Shown here: positions 1 through 10,440 of the stretch, piece by piece
How the letters are laid out: the number at the start of each line of letters is the position of its first letter
Numbering within the stretch: the first letter of the stretch is position 1
NCBI RefSeq assembly: GCF_023612255.1
Contig: NZ_CP063231.1
Coordinates: forward strand, 3,330,001-3,394,000
Source: Luteibacter flocculans
Lineage (GTDB): Bacteria > Pseudomonadota > Gammaproteobacteria > Xanthomonadales > Rhodanobacteraceae
DNA length: 64,000 nucleotides
Reading direction: 5' to 3'
The notes under the pieces: generated by a model
What the model saw: the letters and a program-made list of their open reading frames with translations, nothing else
Told to the model about the DNA's origin: nothing
The model's database searches: none
Translations under genes and position numbers: made by a program

Positions 1-171
1 CTCGCCAGCCGTCACTCGCTGGGCGCCGTACCAGAGGAAGCCCTCATCCCAGATGTTGAGGCCGTAGCGGATTTCAAATAGTTGCCCTGCCGCCACGCAC
101 AGCAGCGAAAGCAGTAGCGCTGTAACAACAGGTGCCGAAGAGCCGCGCCGGAGGTCTGTTAGATGCATCAT
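1..171 (-). CDS. Membrane protein, probable glycosyltransferase (N-terminal part, cut by window edge)
   Basis: Only the first 57 codons are present and the reading frame is open to the window edge. The N-terminus has a short charged stretch (TDLRRG), one hydrophobic segment (about residues 14-32) and then the motif WDEGFLWYGAQRVTAGE. An acidic loop of this kind directly after the first membrane helix is typical of polytopic GT39/ArnT-like or O-antigen membrane glycosyltransferases. Two adjacent ATG codons (171 and 168) could start it. It lies 90 bases after the stop of the preceding gene on the same strand, so it may be the last gene seen of the O-antigen transcript. The family call is inference from a short fragment. 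Confidence 0.6.
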   Translation of the reverse strand, partial: MMHLTDLRRGSSAPVVTALLLSLLCVAAGQLFEIRYGLNIWDEGFLWYGAQRVTAGE

Positions 172-261
172 CTCAAATAACCTGCCTGTCGGAATCTTCA
201 ACGTCACCAGAACGGTAGCTAATTCGTGCCCCGGGGCGACGGGAGGAAGCAGCGCGGACCG

Positions 262-1983
262 TCAACCGCCCTTGACTCGCTCGGCGGCATCCACGAACAC
301 AGCGGCGCGCTCAATCGATGCAGCCTTCTCGTAGGCCTTAAATGCCTCGGAACTATGGCCCAGCGCCTCGCTCGCACGCCCCGTCCAATACCATACCCAT
401 TGGTTACCCGAACTCTCGCCCATCCGTTGACCGTAGGACTCCGCAGCAGCGTATTCGCCAAACTGATTAAGGCATTCAAGCGCCTGAGGCAGCTTCTGAT
501 CTTTCGAGTCCAATCCATCGCGGCAATAAAACAATAGAGCAATGTCGTAGTCTGGCATGGAAAGGAACTCAGAGGCCGGCCTCAACTCCGCCAGCTCGCC
601 TCCTGCCCCGAAAATTGCGACACGATCGTAGGCCCGGAAGTCAACCGAAGCGCGGGGAATGTGCAGTGCTGAATCATGAGAGATTCGTACCAGGGCCTCT
701 CTAGCCGGAGGATACGCAACATTCCACGAAAAGCGAACAGGTGTCGTGGTTGCAATGAAGCGATCGTTATTGAACGGACTGAACGGACCAAGCGTTCCGG
801 TAACGAGAATGCGCTCTCGCGGAGTGATCCGACTCTGCAACGCTTCAAGACCTCGCAGAGTTGCGCTATTGAGCAAGTGATTACTAATAGTCCATTGAGC
901 TTCCCTACCCTTTCGGTCGGCGCCCATCACGCCCGCAGCGAAACCAATCACAACCAAGACCGACGCAATCCACCTAACCCATTTCTGGCCACGGACCGAA
1001 AAAAGCGAAGCCAGGAGCACGCCCAAGACGGCAGTGCCGTACCAAGAATACATTTCGAGTAGGCGCGACGGAATAGCACACATTGGCAAAACAGCCAGAA
1101 TCGGTGCCAAGAGAGTGACGCAAAACATCATCCTTCCATGGCGCCACGCACGCCACATTCCAAACGCGGCAATAGGAATCAATGGCCAGATAAAGATCTT
1201 TCGAACGTAAAACGATGCTGCCTCCAAGACAATAACCGGGCTTGTCCCGACTTTATAGGGACTAGCCCCGTCACTTACGTCAATGAAAGGCGATTTCAGC
1301 AGCACATCCTTTGCCACGGATAGAACAATGACCCCGGCGCAGGCCCCGCATACACCCATGATCTTGCGAGCGGAATATCTCTCGCACAGAACAATGGGAG
1401 CCAGAGGAATCAAAGCTGCGAACGTCGGCTTCGTCTCGAATGAGAGGTAGCCAAGCAAGGCACTACCAGCGACCAAAGCCCAGTATTTGAGGGGATCGCC
1501 ATCGGTCGCCCGATCGCGGGCGTGACATAGCAGGAGAACCTCAAATGCGAAGAACACGCCTGAAAGCAATCCGCCATAGTCGAGCGGGTTGAGCTCGTAG
1601 AACGTAGGTGTTCCAAAAATCATGAGGCAGAGTAGAAAAAAAACTACGTGCGATGTCGCCAACCGGGTGAATCGCCCGGCGGCCATTGAAAGCGAAGCGA
1701 CGAACAGGACCGCGGGCAAATTAAGCACAAAAAAGAATAGTCGAGGGCTCTCTATTACAGAGAGCACATGAAGTGCAACAACCATTAAGGGGCGCGGACT
1801 AACCACTGCTGTACGCAACGGCATGTCATGAGCAGTGGCGTAGTAACGCCACAGATCAGAATGACTGGGCACATCGAGTGCCAGAAATCCGGGGACGAGC
1901 ACCCATTGCGCGAATACAAGCGCCACCAGCGCCGCGACGCAACGCAACGCAAAATTCACCCATTGACCAGTTTCCGGGCCCAT
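262..1983 (-). CDS. Polytopic membrane protein, O-antigen locus, with TPR-like C-terminus
   Basis: About 573 residues from the ATG at 1983, 20 bases after the acyltransferase stop; a longer in-frame start at 2067 would overlap that gene and seems less likely. The N-terminal two thirds contain many hydrophobic helices (roughly ten). An extracytoplasmic segment (SPFNNDRFIATTTPVRFSW) and a helical tail (GRASEALGHSSEAFKAYEKA) follow, the tail resembling a tetratricopeptide repeat. The overall plan matches uncharacterised O-antigen membrane glycosyltransferases or ligase-like proteins, but no catalytic motif is clear. G+C is visibly lower than in neighbouring housekeeping genes, as is usual for variable O-antigen genes. 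The exact role is unknown. Confidence 0.75.
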   Translation of the reverse strand: MGPETGQWVNFALRCVAALVALVFAQWVLVPGFLALDVPSHSDLWRYYATAHDMPLRTAVVSPRPLMVVALHVLSVIESPRLFFFVLNLPAVLFVASLSMAAGRFTRLATSHVVFFLLCLMIFGTPTFYELNPLDYGGLLSGVFFAFEVLLLCHARDRATDGDPLKYWALVAGSALLGYLSFETKPTFAALIPLAPIVLCERYSARKIMGVCGACAGVIVLSVAKDVLLKSPFIDVSDGASPYKVGTSPVIVLEAASFYVRKIFIWPLIPIAAFGMWRAWRHGRMMFCVTLLAPILAVLPMCAIPSRLLEMYSWYGTAVLGVLLASLFSVRGQKWVRWIASVLVVIGFAAGVMGADRKGREAQWTISNHLLNSATLRGLEALQSRITPRERILVTGTLGPFSPFNNDRFIATTTPVRFSWNVAYPPAREALVRISHDSALHIPRASVDFRAYDRVAIFGAGGELAELRPASEFLSMPDYDIALLFYCRDGLDSKDQKLPQALECLNQFGEYAAAESYGQRMGESSGNQWVWYWTGRASEALGHSSEAFKAYEKAASIERAAVFVDAAERVKGG

Positions 1984-2003
1984 CGAGGAAGCGGCTTCCC
2001 TGC

Positions 2004-3068
2004 TCACATGCCACTCCTCGCCACTGCGGGAGACTTTCGCGAAAACACTGTCTTTAATCGCAAACAAGGCTTCTCGACCAAATACCAGGATATATACCCA
2101 ACGATCACCGCCGTCGCGGCCGATAGCACGAAGTTCGTCGCCGATACAGACTGAGGCATTGCCTCAACGTAGATCTGCTGTATGGGCCAGCCCCAAAGAT
2201 AAATCGCGTATGACGGATCGCCATAGGCGTCCAGGCGAGGGATCTTTGGGATATAGGCAAACCAGAAGCAGAAGTATGTCAAAGCGAGCGCAAAAACGAT
2301 TGGATAGACATCCAATCCGCGGCACAAATATGCGGCAAAGGCGATCGCAAGAAGCCCCGCGCTGCTTATCCTTATCTCGTCCTTGAACACAAAGACAAGA
2401 ATACCGATGGAGAAGTAGCCGGCGAGACGCACCCAGTCGGGATGCAACGGGAGGTTCCACGGAGTGATCATTCCGATGACAACCAACCCGAACACGGCCG
2501 ACGTTACCAACCTTCGATGGGACAGGATGCCTGTGGCGCCGAGTACGGCAACGAAGACGTACATTCTGAACTCAGCGGGCAATGTCCAAAGGCTGCCATT
2601 TACAACCGGGTGCGGGTTTGCCGCGAAGACTCCAGGCAAAAGGAAACGCATGTCTGAAGAGAACTTAAGATTATCCGTGACGTAGTGCCATACGTCGGGC
2701 TGGCGAAAATACTCTCCCAAAGGCATGGCCGTAAACATCGGACCAAGAACCAGCGCTGCAATAATGAGCCAAGCCAAGTAGCCCGGAACAATGCGGAGGA
2801 TTCGCGCTTTCATGAACTCCCAGAGGTCCGGCTGCCGGATATAGCTTCCAGCGACCATGAACCCGCTGATGACGAAGAACATATCCACAGCGATGTCGCC
2901 GCTATAAATACCCCACCCCGACGCGATGAAAATCTCCGTCAATCCGCCCCGGGGAGCGAGATGAAAACTGTGCCCATAGATAACCAGCAATGCCGCGATG
3001 ACGCGCAACAAGAGGAAGTTGTCTTCGCGTTTGGCCAAGCCTTCCGCGACCAGAATTGAACGCGCCAT
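2004..3068 (-). CDS. Acyltransferase 3 family membrane protein (O-acetyltransferase)
   Basis: About 354 residues from the ATG at 3068; an in-frame TTG at 3083 overlaps the previous stop codon, but GAGG sits about 10 bases before the ATG. Family landmarks are visible: LLLRVIAALLVIYGHSFH with the conserved His, then DMFFVISGFMVAGSY, then RILRIVPGYLAW, followed by many membrane helices and the late motif YAIYLWGWPIQQ. Acyltransferase-3 proteins move acetyl or other acyl groups across the inner membrane onto sugars. Its position behind the giant glycosyltransferase and the lipoprotein makes O-antigen acetylation the likely job. Specificity cannot be read from the sequence. Confidence 0.85.
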   Translation of the reverse strand: MARSILVAEGLAKREDNFLLLRVIAALLVIYGHSFHLAPRGGLTEIFIASGWGIYSGDIAVDMFFVISGFMVAGSYIRQPDLWEFMKARILRIVPGYLAWLIIAALVLGPMFTAMPLGEYFRQPDVWHYVTDNLKFSSDMRFLLPGVFAANPHPVVNGSLWTLPAEFRMYVFVAVLGATGILSHRRLVTSAVFGLVVIGMITPWNLPLHPDWVRLAGYFSIGILVFVFKDEIRISSAGLLAIAFAAYLCRGLDVYPIVFALALTYFCFWFAYIPKIPRLDAYGDPSYAIYLWGWPIQQIYVEAMPQSVSATNFVLSAATAVIVGYISWYLVEKPCLRLKTVFSRKSPAVARSGM

Positions 3069-3079
3069 ATCCCTGAACC

Positions 3080-3526
3080 TCAATCGTTACTGACGCTGAT
3101 CGTGACTTCGTTGGAGGAAATCTTCCCGCCATCCGGTAGCGCAACTTGGACCACAACTTTTGCATTGGATGGCGAAGCGATCAGACTTGGCGGGACTATG
3201 GCCGTCACGACGCTCCCATCAACCGTCGTTTTGAGCTCGCGCCCGCTGAAGTTGACCACTGCGCTGCCACCGAGTAATGGCTGGTCCAACTTCAGCCAGA
3301 TGGCTGATGACCCATCAGGTTGCGCATTGAACGGACGACCACGCAATACCGCGCGAGGGCCGTAATCGGTTATCAGCAGGGAGGTGGGCACTGGGCGAGC
3401 AACATCGACCTTAGAAGGTTCAGGCGCATTTTTAGCTGCGTATGCCTCCTTGCCGCCTTCCCTGCTACACCCGCAGAGAACAAGTGTGATCACTGCCAAG
3501 ACCAACCCAAAACGGAGCTTGGTCAT
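3080..3526 (-). CDS. Small lipoprotein with Ig-like/IPT-type C-terminus
   Basis: About 148 residues from the ATG at 3526, chosen because GAGGAG lies at the right distance upstream; a longer ORF would start at 3592 inside the preceding gene's end. The N-terminus MTKLRFGLVLAVITLVLCGC is a lipoprotein signal ending in a lipobox-like LCGC. The rest (RGRPFNAQ..., VVNFSGRELKTTV, then the ending NEVTISVSND) reads as a beta-sandwich of the IPT/TIG or filamin-like kind. It lies between the giant polysaccharide enzyme and the acyltransferase, with its stop almost touching the next start. A periplasmic or outer-membrane accessory of O-antigen modification is possible; I know no named family. Confidence 0.7.
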   Translation of the reverse strand: MTKLRFGLVLAVITLVLCGCSREGGKEAYAAKNAPEPSKVDVARPVPTSLLITDYGPRAVLRGRPFNAQPDGSSAIWLKLDQPLLGGSAVVNFSGRELKTTVDGSVVTAIVPPSLIASPSNAKVVVQVALPDGGKISSNEVTISVSND

Positions 3527-3588
3527 CTTGCTCCTCGTGTACTCTACGCCGCCCAGGCGCGCCGGGGTATGCATCACCGCAACGATCT

Positions 3589-6500
3589 TCACATCCCCCC
3601 CTCAATAGCGCGAAGCAGCACATCTTCCGAAAACGCCTTGAGCACGAACTCTTGCGACTGCGTCGATCGACGCTTCCATTCCTCGTCATCTGTCATCAAG
3701 ATTGCGACAGCCTGAGAGAACCCGATGGCATCATCGCTCGAGAAAACAAAATCTTCCGCCTGAGCGAGCCCCTGCAGACCGGTGGAGGTCGTAACGAGGG
3801 GCAACCCATACCTCATTGCTTCGAGCACCTTCCCCTTCATCCCCCCACCGAACCGCAGAGGAGCAATCGCTACGCGTGAAGCACGATAAAGAGATGAAAG
3901 CACCTCATCGCTGACGAAGCCCGTCACGGTTACATCATCCGTCGCTAGAGACAGGACGTCCGGCGAAGGGTTTGATCCTGCCAGAGTCACTTTCACCCCA
4001 GGATGATACTGGCGTATGTGCGGCAGTACTTCCCGCACGAACCACATCGCGCCATCGACGTTCGGGGGATGCCCAAATCCTGCTACAAAGAGGATGCCGT
4101 CCCGCGAAACAAGATTATTGCTAATGTCCCTGGGTATATCTTGGTAGGCATAAAGGGGAATCGTTATCGCGTTGACGGAAAGACCACGCTCGTCAGCCCA
4201 ACGCAACACAAATTCGGTTTCGAGAATGGAGGGGTAATAGACCGCATCCATACGCGTCCACAAAGACTCCTCCATCGACCGGAAACGACTCATCTCATCC
4301 CGGATGTGCTCAGCCGGACGCACCTTTAATTCTTCCGCCAGCCGCAAATGATGAATGTCGTGGCCGTAGTAAAGTCGCCGCGCCTTGCTATGCGCGGTTA
4401 CGCTATCAATGAAATTGATGCTTACGTGGGGACGACTGAAAATGACCGCATCGATCAACCCCCCATTCTCCGTGATCCACCGATCGAACTGACCTACATA
4501 TTCACCGCCATAGAGCACTTCTACACCAGCATCCTGCAACGAACGCGCATAGGCGGCGTCATGCCAGAGATTTTCGGGCCAGAACTTCACCGTGTAGCCA
4601 TGCTTCACAAGAAGCATAAGTAATTGGTGTATCGCGCGCGATCCCGCATCCCTGTCCGGTTGTGGAATGTAATGATCGATGACGAGCACGACTTTCTTGA
4701 GTTGGCTGCGATCGCGTGCGAGGAACGGGCGATCGGCGTTGGCCAGATGGTCGCGTTCGAGAACGTCCTTCCAACGCTCGCGAAACTTCTTCTGGTTCTC
4801 GACCTGGTACGCCTTGATGCCCGTAGAGGTGTCGGTACCGTGCGAGACACCCTCGAAGTGAACCACGACGGACTTCGGCTCGAACACCACCTTCCGCCCG
4901 GCAGCACGAACCTTGAACGCCAGATCGGTGTCTTCGTAGTACGCAGGTAAATAAAGCTCGTCGAATCCGCCAAAGGACTCGAACAGACTCCGCTCGAGCA
5001 GGATCGACGCGCCCGAGATGTAATCGACCTCTCGCGTGTAATTGTAAATACTGCGCGAGGGATCATCGAGGCGACCGTAGTTCCACGCACTCGCATCCTT
5101 CCAGACGATACCGCCGGCTTCCTGCTGTCTTCCGTCAGGGTAGACCAGCTTCGACCCAACCATGCCGCAGTCCGGCCAGCGTTGCGCCGTTTCGACTAGC
5201 GCATCCAGCCAACCCTGTGTTACCTGTGTATCGTTGTTGAGGAGATAGATGTACTTGCCCCTCGCCTGCTTTGCCGCATGATTGCAGGAACGCAGAAAGC
5301 CAAGATTGGTCGGATTCTCGTAGTAGCGCAGCCCGGGCACGTTGGCCAATGCACCAATTTCTGGATCGCCCGATGCGTCCTCAGCGACGATGACCTCGAT
5401 CGATGCTGACGGCAGATGCGCGTGGATCGATTTGATACAAGCGCCGGTATGGTCGAGGCGACCATAGGCCGGAATGATAATGCTTACGACTGGGTTCTCC
5501 ACCGTCTCGAACGAGACGCCTGTCAGCAGTTCGTGTGCATCGATTCCGGTCGTACCAATGAGGTCCGGCGGCGGCGCTATGGTGACCGACCTGCGCATGA
5601 GAAACCGCTTTGCGGGCGCGCGGACGAATCCCAGCATCCGCGACTGCGTCCAGGACTTTCCGCGAAGCGACGCCGTCAATCCGTTCCAGTCACCCCGAAG
5701 AAGTCTCAAGCCGAAGCGCAGCGGTCGGGTAAGGCGCCACGATTGCGAGCGCACCAACAGGTCGAATTGAGCCGTGACCGCCGCAAGCTGCTGCTCCACC
5801 TCTCCGAGCCGTCGCCTTGCTGCGGCCAGCTCATCGGTCGCATGCGCCTCTCGTGCATGTGCTGCAGCACTCTCGGTCTTTGCTTGGGTCAGCTCGCTTT
5901 CCAACGCACGGTAGGGCTCGATGTGCATCTCGGTCGGGACGGTCTTTTCGCTTGCACCATCACTCCCCAGCGCGCGTCGAACACGCGCCAGTTCGCGCTC
6001 GAAGCCATGAGCGCGTTCGCGAGCCTCATTAAGCGATGCCTGCAAGACGTCATTCGCCTCTGCCAACTCGTGCACGCGCGCCTCAACGGCGCTCAGTTGC
6101 GCCCGCAGATCTTCCGCAGTGGCGGATTGAGCGCTCAAGGTACGCTCAAGCGTGGCCATATCGGCAGTAAGACGATCCGCACGACGCTTGGCCAAAGCGT
6201 AATTTCGGCGGAGAGTGGTCAGTTCGAGGAGATAGGCACCGAGCATGGCCGCCTCCAGATCGCCATCGTCTTCTGCGAGCTGCACCAAAGCGTCCAGGCG
6301 ACTCATGGCTCCCTGGACCTGCTCATCAAGACCCTTTGCCCATGCCGCCACTTCCTCGTGTTCCCGCACGAGCTGGCTGTAACGCGAACGCAGGTCCAGA
6401 AGCTCCTTGTCCAGGCCATGGGCCCAGTCCGCTACCCGGGAGTGCTCGACAAGGAGGTCGTCGTGGTGACGTTGCAGACTGGCAAGATGGCCCTCCAGCT

Positions 6501-8259
6501 CACGTGCCTCGAAGCGTGCCGGAGATAGAGCGCCTTCGTGCTGGCTCGCGGTGGAAAGAGGCAGACGCGATGCACGGAACGATTCGAGCGACAACGCCGG
6601 CTCTCGGTTGGACACGGCGAATTGGAATCGACGTTCCATCTCGAGGTACCGCTCTATGTCGGTATCGAGGAGAAGCAAGTCGGCACCGCATTGGCGCATC
6701 GCACCGGCAATGAACTGCCCAACCTCGCCGTGCTCCGGATCGTACGGACGGGCCACGGAGACACACCCGCCGACGATTTCCAGGAGACCACGAAACGCGA
6801 TGTAGCCCAGTGGAAGCTGCTGAGCGGCCCGCCACTCCAGATCGATGAAGCGGGGGTCGCCGTTGGCATCCTGTACGAGATTGTGCGGCACCAAATCGAT
6901 GGCTTCGCCAGGGAGCATGATCTCAGCGCTATAGGACGAACGCTGGAGCGTCTCCAGATCGAGACCCACGTGCAAAGCGACGGCATCGAGCCACCGCCGC
7001 GTCCAGGCGCCCACGTCTTCGATGCGCCAGCCGTCGTACTGCAACAGTTCGTAGAGATCGGTGCTGATCGATCGGCCATGAACATAGGCCTCGTCAGCTG
7101 GTCGGCATTCAAATCCGCGGTTGGTACGGCTGGAAGCGTCTACGAGAAATCGACGACGCACCCGGCACCCGCGCTCGCTGTATTCGAAAGCCGCCTGCTT
7201 GGCGAACTGAGGCGCACGCTCCGTCGAGAAGTGATAAGCGGAAACGTGTGTATTGGCGTGACCGAATGGCGCCACCATGGGCGCCGTGTGTGCCACGACC
7301 AGGAAGGAATTGCTCACGTCGGTCAGCAGATTGTTCTGCGCAACAACATGCCAGGCACGATCCAGAGCGAACAAGGGCGGATGACCGATCTGCGGATCCT
7401 TCGTCACCGCTGCAGCTGCCAAGGCGGAGCCACCGTCGAACCCGGGCATGGCGTCGTCGCCACGCGCCAGAAGCACGGACGTCGGTAGCTTGTAGTCGGG
7501 GAACGGCAGGGCGAACGCCGCATCCGCAAATCCGGCGTCCTGCAGCATAGCCGTCAGGGCTGCGCGGCCGTAAGTCCGCGCGCCACTCGTACCGTACAGG
7601 TCGGCCAGCCCGAGCATCGGCCGCCCCAGATGATCTTCCGGTGCACCCGCAAAGTACTTGAGCCCGAGTTGGTTCTCGATGGCAACGAGCAGCACACCAC
7701 CAGGCTTCAAAAAGCTTCGCGCGCATTGCAACCAATGAGCAGCCGCATCGGGCCGCTTGGCAAAGCGCTCGGCATACTCGAGCACGCCGATAAGCGTGAC
7801 GACGTCGAATTTTTCCGACGTCTGGAAAGCTTCGAGGTTGTCGACGACGACGCTTACGCTGGACAGATCCTCACAACGCTTGGCAGCCACGCGTGCACGG
7901 CGAGGTGACGGCTCAATGGCTGTCACGCTACGAGCTGTCTCGCCAAGATAGCGCGTGATGGCACCGCAACCAGCACCAATTTCAAGCACACTGCCGCGCA
8001 GCATTTCTTCGAGCGGACGAAGCAGATTGGCCCGCCGGGAGCTGAAGTAGTAGCGAGTCGGCCAGTCGGTGATCTTGCCCGCGAGCTCTGCAGAAAGAAC
8101 CGAACGGTCGGAACACTCTGCTATCAGGCGATATAGATTTTCCTCGACGGCTTCGCCATCGGAGTACGCCCATTCATGAACGGTATCGCGACGGAGCCAG
8201 CACAGAGCTTCGCCGTCGTAGCGATACGCGGCAAGCGCAGGATTTGATGAGTTGGTCAT
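3589..8259 (-). CDS. Giant multidomain O-antigen enzyme: methyltransferase, kinase-like, coiled coil, GT2, GT4
   Basis: 1,556 residues. The ATG at 8259 overlaps the wzt stop as ATGA, so translation is probably coupled. Domains in order: a SAM methyltransferase (motif [17 protein letters not shown] near 91-106, then [16 protein letters not shown]); a segment with HNLVQDANG and RFIDLEW near 456-475, resembling an aminoglycoside-kinase catalytic and metal site; a coiled coil near 585-840 carrying a roughly 28-residue repeat (WAHGLD, WAKGLD) and ending in [11 protein letters not shown]; a GT2 domain near 920-1180 ([21 protein letters not shown]); and a GT4 domain near 1185-1556 ([39 protein letters not shown]). 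In E. coli O9a, WbdD is a methyltransferase-kinase-coiled coil that caps and measures the chain. Here a similar order appears fused to two glycosyltransferases. The kinase assignment is tentative. Confidence 0.85.
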   Translation of the reverse strand: MTNSSNPALAAYRYDGEALCWLRRDTVHEWAYSDGEAVEENLYRLIAECSDRSVLSAELAGKITDWPTRYYFSSRRANLLRPLEEMLRGSVLEIGAGCGAITRYLGETARSVTAIEPSPRRARVAAKRCEDLSSVSVVVDNLEAFQTSEKFDVVTLIGVLEYAERFAKRPDAAAHWLQCARSFLKPGGVLLVAIENQLGLKYFAGAPEDHLGRPMLGLADLYGTSGARTYGRAALTAMLQDAGFADAAFALPFPDYKLPTSVLLARGDDAMPGFDGGSALAAAAVTKDPQIGHPPLFALDRAWHVVAQNNLLTDVSNSFLVVAHTAPMVAPFGHANTHVSAYHFSTERAPQFAKQAAFEYSERGCRVRRRFLVDASSRTNRGFECRPADEAYVHGRSISTDLYELLQYDGWRIEDVGAWTRRWLDAVALHVGLDLETLQRSSYSAEIMLPGEAIDLVPHNLVQDANGDPRFIDLEWRAAQQLPLGYIAFRGLLEIVGGCVSVARPYDPEHGEVGQFIAGAMRQCGADLLLLDTDIERYLEMERRFQFAVSNREPALSLESFRASRLPLSTASQHEGALSPARFEARELEGHLASLQRHHDDLLVEHSRVADWAHGLDKELLDLRSRYSQLVREHEEVAAWAKGLDEQVQGAMSRLDALVQLAEDDGDLEAAMLGAYLLELTTLRRNYALAKRRADRLTADMATLERTLSAQSATAEDLRAQLSAVEARVHELAEANDVLQASLNEARERAHGFERELARVRRALGSDGASEKTVPTEMHIEPYRALESELTQAKTESAAAHAREAHATDELAAARRRLGEVEQQLAAVTAQFDLLVRSQSWRLTRPLRFGLRLLRGDWNGLTASLRGKSWTQSRMLGFVRAPAKRFLMRRSVTIAPPPDLIGTTGIDAHELLTGVSFETVENPVVSIIIPAYGRLDHTGACIKSIHAHLPSASIEVIVAEDASGDPEIGALANVPGLRYYENPTNLGFLRSCNHAAKQARGKYIYLLNNDTQVTQGWLDALVETAQRWPDCGMVGSKLVYPDGRQQEAGGIVWKDASAWNYGRLDDPSRSIYNYTREVDYISGASILLERSLFESFGGFDELYLPAYYEDTDLAFKVRAAGRKVVFEPKSVVVHFEGVSHGTDTSTGIKAYQVENQKKFRERWKDVLERDHLANADRPFLARDRSQLKKVVLVIDHYIPQPDRDAGSRAIHQLLMLLVKHGYTVKFWPENLWHDAAYARSLQDAGVEVLYGGEYVGQFDRWITENGGLIDAVIFSRPHVSINFIDSVTAHSKARRLYYGHDIHHLRLAEELKVRPAEHIRDEMSRFRSMEESLWTRMDAVYYPSILETEFVLRWADERGLSVNAITIPLYAYQDIPRDISNNLVSRDGILFVAGFGHPPNVDGAMWFVREVLPHIRQYHPGVKVTLAGSNPSPDVLSLATDDVTVTGFVSDEVLSSLYRASRVAIAPLRFGGGMKGKVLEAMRYGLPLVTTSTGLQGLAQAEDFVFSSDDAIGFSQAVAILMTDDEEWKRRSTQSQEFVLKAFSEDVLLRAIEGGM

Positions 8260-9605
8260 AGGAATTCCAGTCTGGCGCCCAGGTCCGCGAGGCCAACGAA
8301 CGGCGTGTCGGGTTCCACGCACAGATGAATCGAGTCGTAGCGGCGGTCATGTGGGACCGCCTCGCCGGAGCCGTCGCGGCTCGCGATACCGACAGATAGG
8401 AAATAGTCGCCCGGCGCGCACTTCAACCGGAACTGACACAGTGCAATACCAGAGCGGCCGGCCTCGCCCGGTGGGAACGCCTGGTCCATCAGGGCCATTT
8501 CGGTGTTCGTACCGTAGACCGTCAGGCCCTCCTTGGTTTTCAGCGTGACGCCAAGGATAGGGCGGAGAATGCCCGACCGGAAGCGATAACGGACGTACAA
8601 GGCCAGCTCTTCCCCGGAGCGAAAAACCGCAGGAAAAGCCTGGTCACCTGCAAATACGGCGAAGTCCATGATCTCCGCGCCTCCGTCGCCCCACCGGTGC
8701 TCGTAGGGGTTGTACGCAGGCCGGCTTTCGAACATAGGTTCGTGACGCTCGCCGAACTGCGGATCGAAATGCTCGAGTTGGTCATTGACGGTCGCGTCGC
8801 CCGCATGCTCCCCCTCGCGAATCGGCGGCGTGATGCGCTGACGACCGTACAGGAGATCGAGATAGCGATTCACCACGGGCCGCGGATCGCCATCGTCAAG
8901 CTTCTGGCCCTGATCGATGAGTACGGCTCGATCGCAGTGCGTCACGACCTGCTCTGTAGAGTGCGTTACGAGCAGGATCGATGTTCCCCGCTCACGAAGC
9001 GTCTTCAGTCGTGCAAAGCACTTCGCCTGGAAGCGCGCGTCGCCGACAGCCAGAGCCTCGTCGACGATGAGTACGTCAGGATCGATTTGTGCCTGTACCG
9101 CGAATGCCAGTCGGACGGTCATGCCGCTTGAATAGGTCTTGACCGGTTGATTGACGAAATCTCCGATGTCCGCGAACGAGAGAATATCGTCGAGCCGGGC
9201 ATCCACGTCTTCGCGGGAGAGGCCAAGCAGCGACGCGTTGAGATAGACATTCTCGATGCCGGTGAACTCGGGGTTGAACCCCGAGCCGAGTTCCAGCAAG
9301 GCGGCAACCCGCCCGTCGACGGAGGCAACACCTTCGGTAGGTGAGACGGTGCCAGCGATGATTTGCAGAAGAGTGGACTTGCCGGAGCCATTTCGCCCGA
9401 TGAGCGCGACGCACTCACCGCGGCGCACGTGCAGGGATACCCCATGCAACGCCCAGAACTCGCGGAAGTAACGCACCTCGTCGCCCGGCAGGATACGACG
9501 TATGCCTGATGCCAGCATCTGCTTCAGCCGATCGGAAGGCTTCGCGTAGATCTCGTAGCGCTTGCTGACGCCCTGGACATCGATGACGATCTCTTCAGAT
9601 GACAT
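8256..9605 (-). CDS. wzt: O-antigen ABC transporter ATP-binding protein with C-terminal sugar-binding domain
   Basis: 449 residues from the ATG at 9605, which overlaps the end of wzm; longer in-frame starts lie inside wzm. The ATPase half has Walker A ([11 protein letters not shown], near 71), the ABC signature ([11 protein letters not shown]), Walker B ([13 protein letters not shown]) and the H-loop (VTHSTEQ). Residues from about 250 onward form the extended Wzt_C-type beta-sandwich seen in exporters that recognise a modified non-reducing end of the O-polysaccharide (WAL... is absent, but [15 protein letters not shown] and the ending of about 200 residues fit). Such a domain implies that a chain-end cap is made by this locus, consistent with the methyltransferase-bearing neighbour. 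Confidence 0.92.
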   Translation of the reverse strand: MSSEEIVIDVQGVSKRYEIYAKPSDRLKQMLASGIRRILPGDEVRYFREFWALHGVSLHVRRGECVALIGRNGSGKSTLLQIIAGTVSPTEGVASVDGRVAALLELGSGFNPEFTGIENVYLNASLLGLSREDVDARLDDILSFADIGDFVNQPVKTYSSGMTVRLAFAVQAQIDPDVLIVDEALAVGDARFQAKCFARLKTLRERGTSILLVTHSTEQVVTHCDRAVLIDQGQKLDDGDPRPVVNRYLDLLYGRQRITPPIREGEHAGDATVNDQLEHFDPQFGERHEPMFESRPAYNPYEHRWGDGGAEIMDFAVFAGDQAFPAVFRSGEELALYVRYRFRSGILRPILGVTLKTKEGLTVYGTNTEMALMDQAFPPGEAGRSGIALCQFRLKCAPGDYFLSVGIASRDGSGEAVPHDRRYDSIHLCVEPDTPFVGLADLGARLEFL

Positions 9606-10440
9606 CGGCGAATCCCTTGCGCGTCGCATTGAATACCAACCAACCAAACCACGCCACGATCAACGAGGACGCCAGGTACGCCAGCGATGCGGCCATGTCC
9701 GGCAAGTGTCCCCACAGCACGAGATCACGCGCAGCTTCGACGATGTAGGTGAGCGGGTTGAGCGACAACAGCCAACGATACTGCCCAGGAAGACTACTGC
9801 GCGGATAGAAAATCGGCGCGAGAAAGACAAGGGATGTAGTCAATACCTGCATGATCTGCTGGGTATCGCGAAAATACACGCCAAGCGCCGAAAACAGCCA
9901 GGTCACACCCGCCACCATCGGCAGGAACATCAGCAGAAGCAGTGGAAACAGCGCGGCCGTCGGGGCCACCGCCGTACCCGTAGCGAGCAGCGCCGCCACC
10001 AGCACCAACGTACTGATGAGCGCATGAAACAACCCCGTTCCAACCGTCACCCATGACAGGGTCTCGAGTGGAAAGATGACCTTCTTCACGTAGTTCGGAT
10101 TGGCCGTGATGAGAACAGGCGCGCGATTCAAGCACTCAGAAAAGAAATTACTGATGATGAGACCGATAAAGAGAATGATCGCGAAATTGACATTGCCGGA
10201 CTCGACTGCTGTCCAACGCGATTTGAAGATGTAACCGAATACGAACGAATAGATCGCCAGCATCAACAGCGGGTTCAAAAAGGCCCATAACATGCCGCCC
10301 ATCGAACCGCGATACCTACCGGAAACATCGCGCCTGCACAGTTCCCAGATCAGCCGGGCATTCCGGAACAGCGACACATACGGCCCGAATGGGTGTAGGG
10401 GGATGCGCAGCGCAGCCGCCCTTACTGGAAGACCCGTCAT
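9595..10440 (-). CDS. wzm: O-antigen ABC transporter permease
   Basis: 281 residues. The ATG at 10440 overlaps the metB stop as ATGA. It is an ABC-2 type permease: N-terminal amphipathic part (LFRNARLIWELCRRDVSGRY), then about six membrane helices, including GMLWAFLNPLLMLAIYSFVF and the late LNPLTYIVEAARDLVLWG. With Wzt it flips undecaprenyl-linked O-polysaccharide across the inner membrane. Direct coupling to metB on one side and wzt on the other matches the layout of Xanthomonas LPS loci, where metB marks one border. A much longer in-frame extension upstream is antisense-like reading through metB and is not used. Confidence 0.92.
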   Translation of the reverse strand: MTGLPVRAAALRIPLHPFGPYVSLFRNARLIWELCRRDVSGRYRGSMGGMLWAFLNPLLMLAIYSFVFGYIFKSRWTAVESGNVNFAIILFIGLIISNFFSECLNRAPVLITANPNYVKKVIFPLETLSWVTVGTGLFHALISTLVLVAALLATGTAVAPTAALFPLLLLMFLPMVAGVTWLFSALGVYFRDTQQIMQVLTTSLVFLAPIFYPRSSLPGQYRWLLSLNPLTYIVEAARDLVLWGHLPDMAASLAYLASSLIVAWFGWLVFNATRKGFADVI

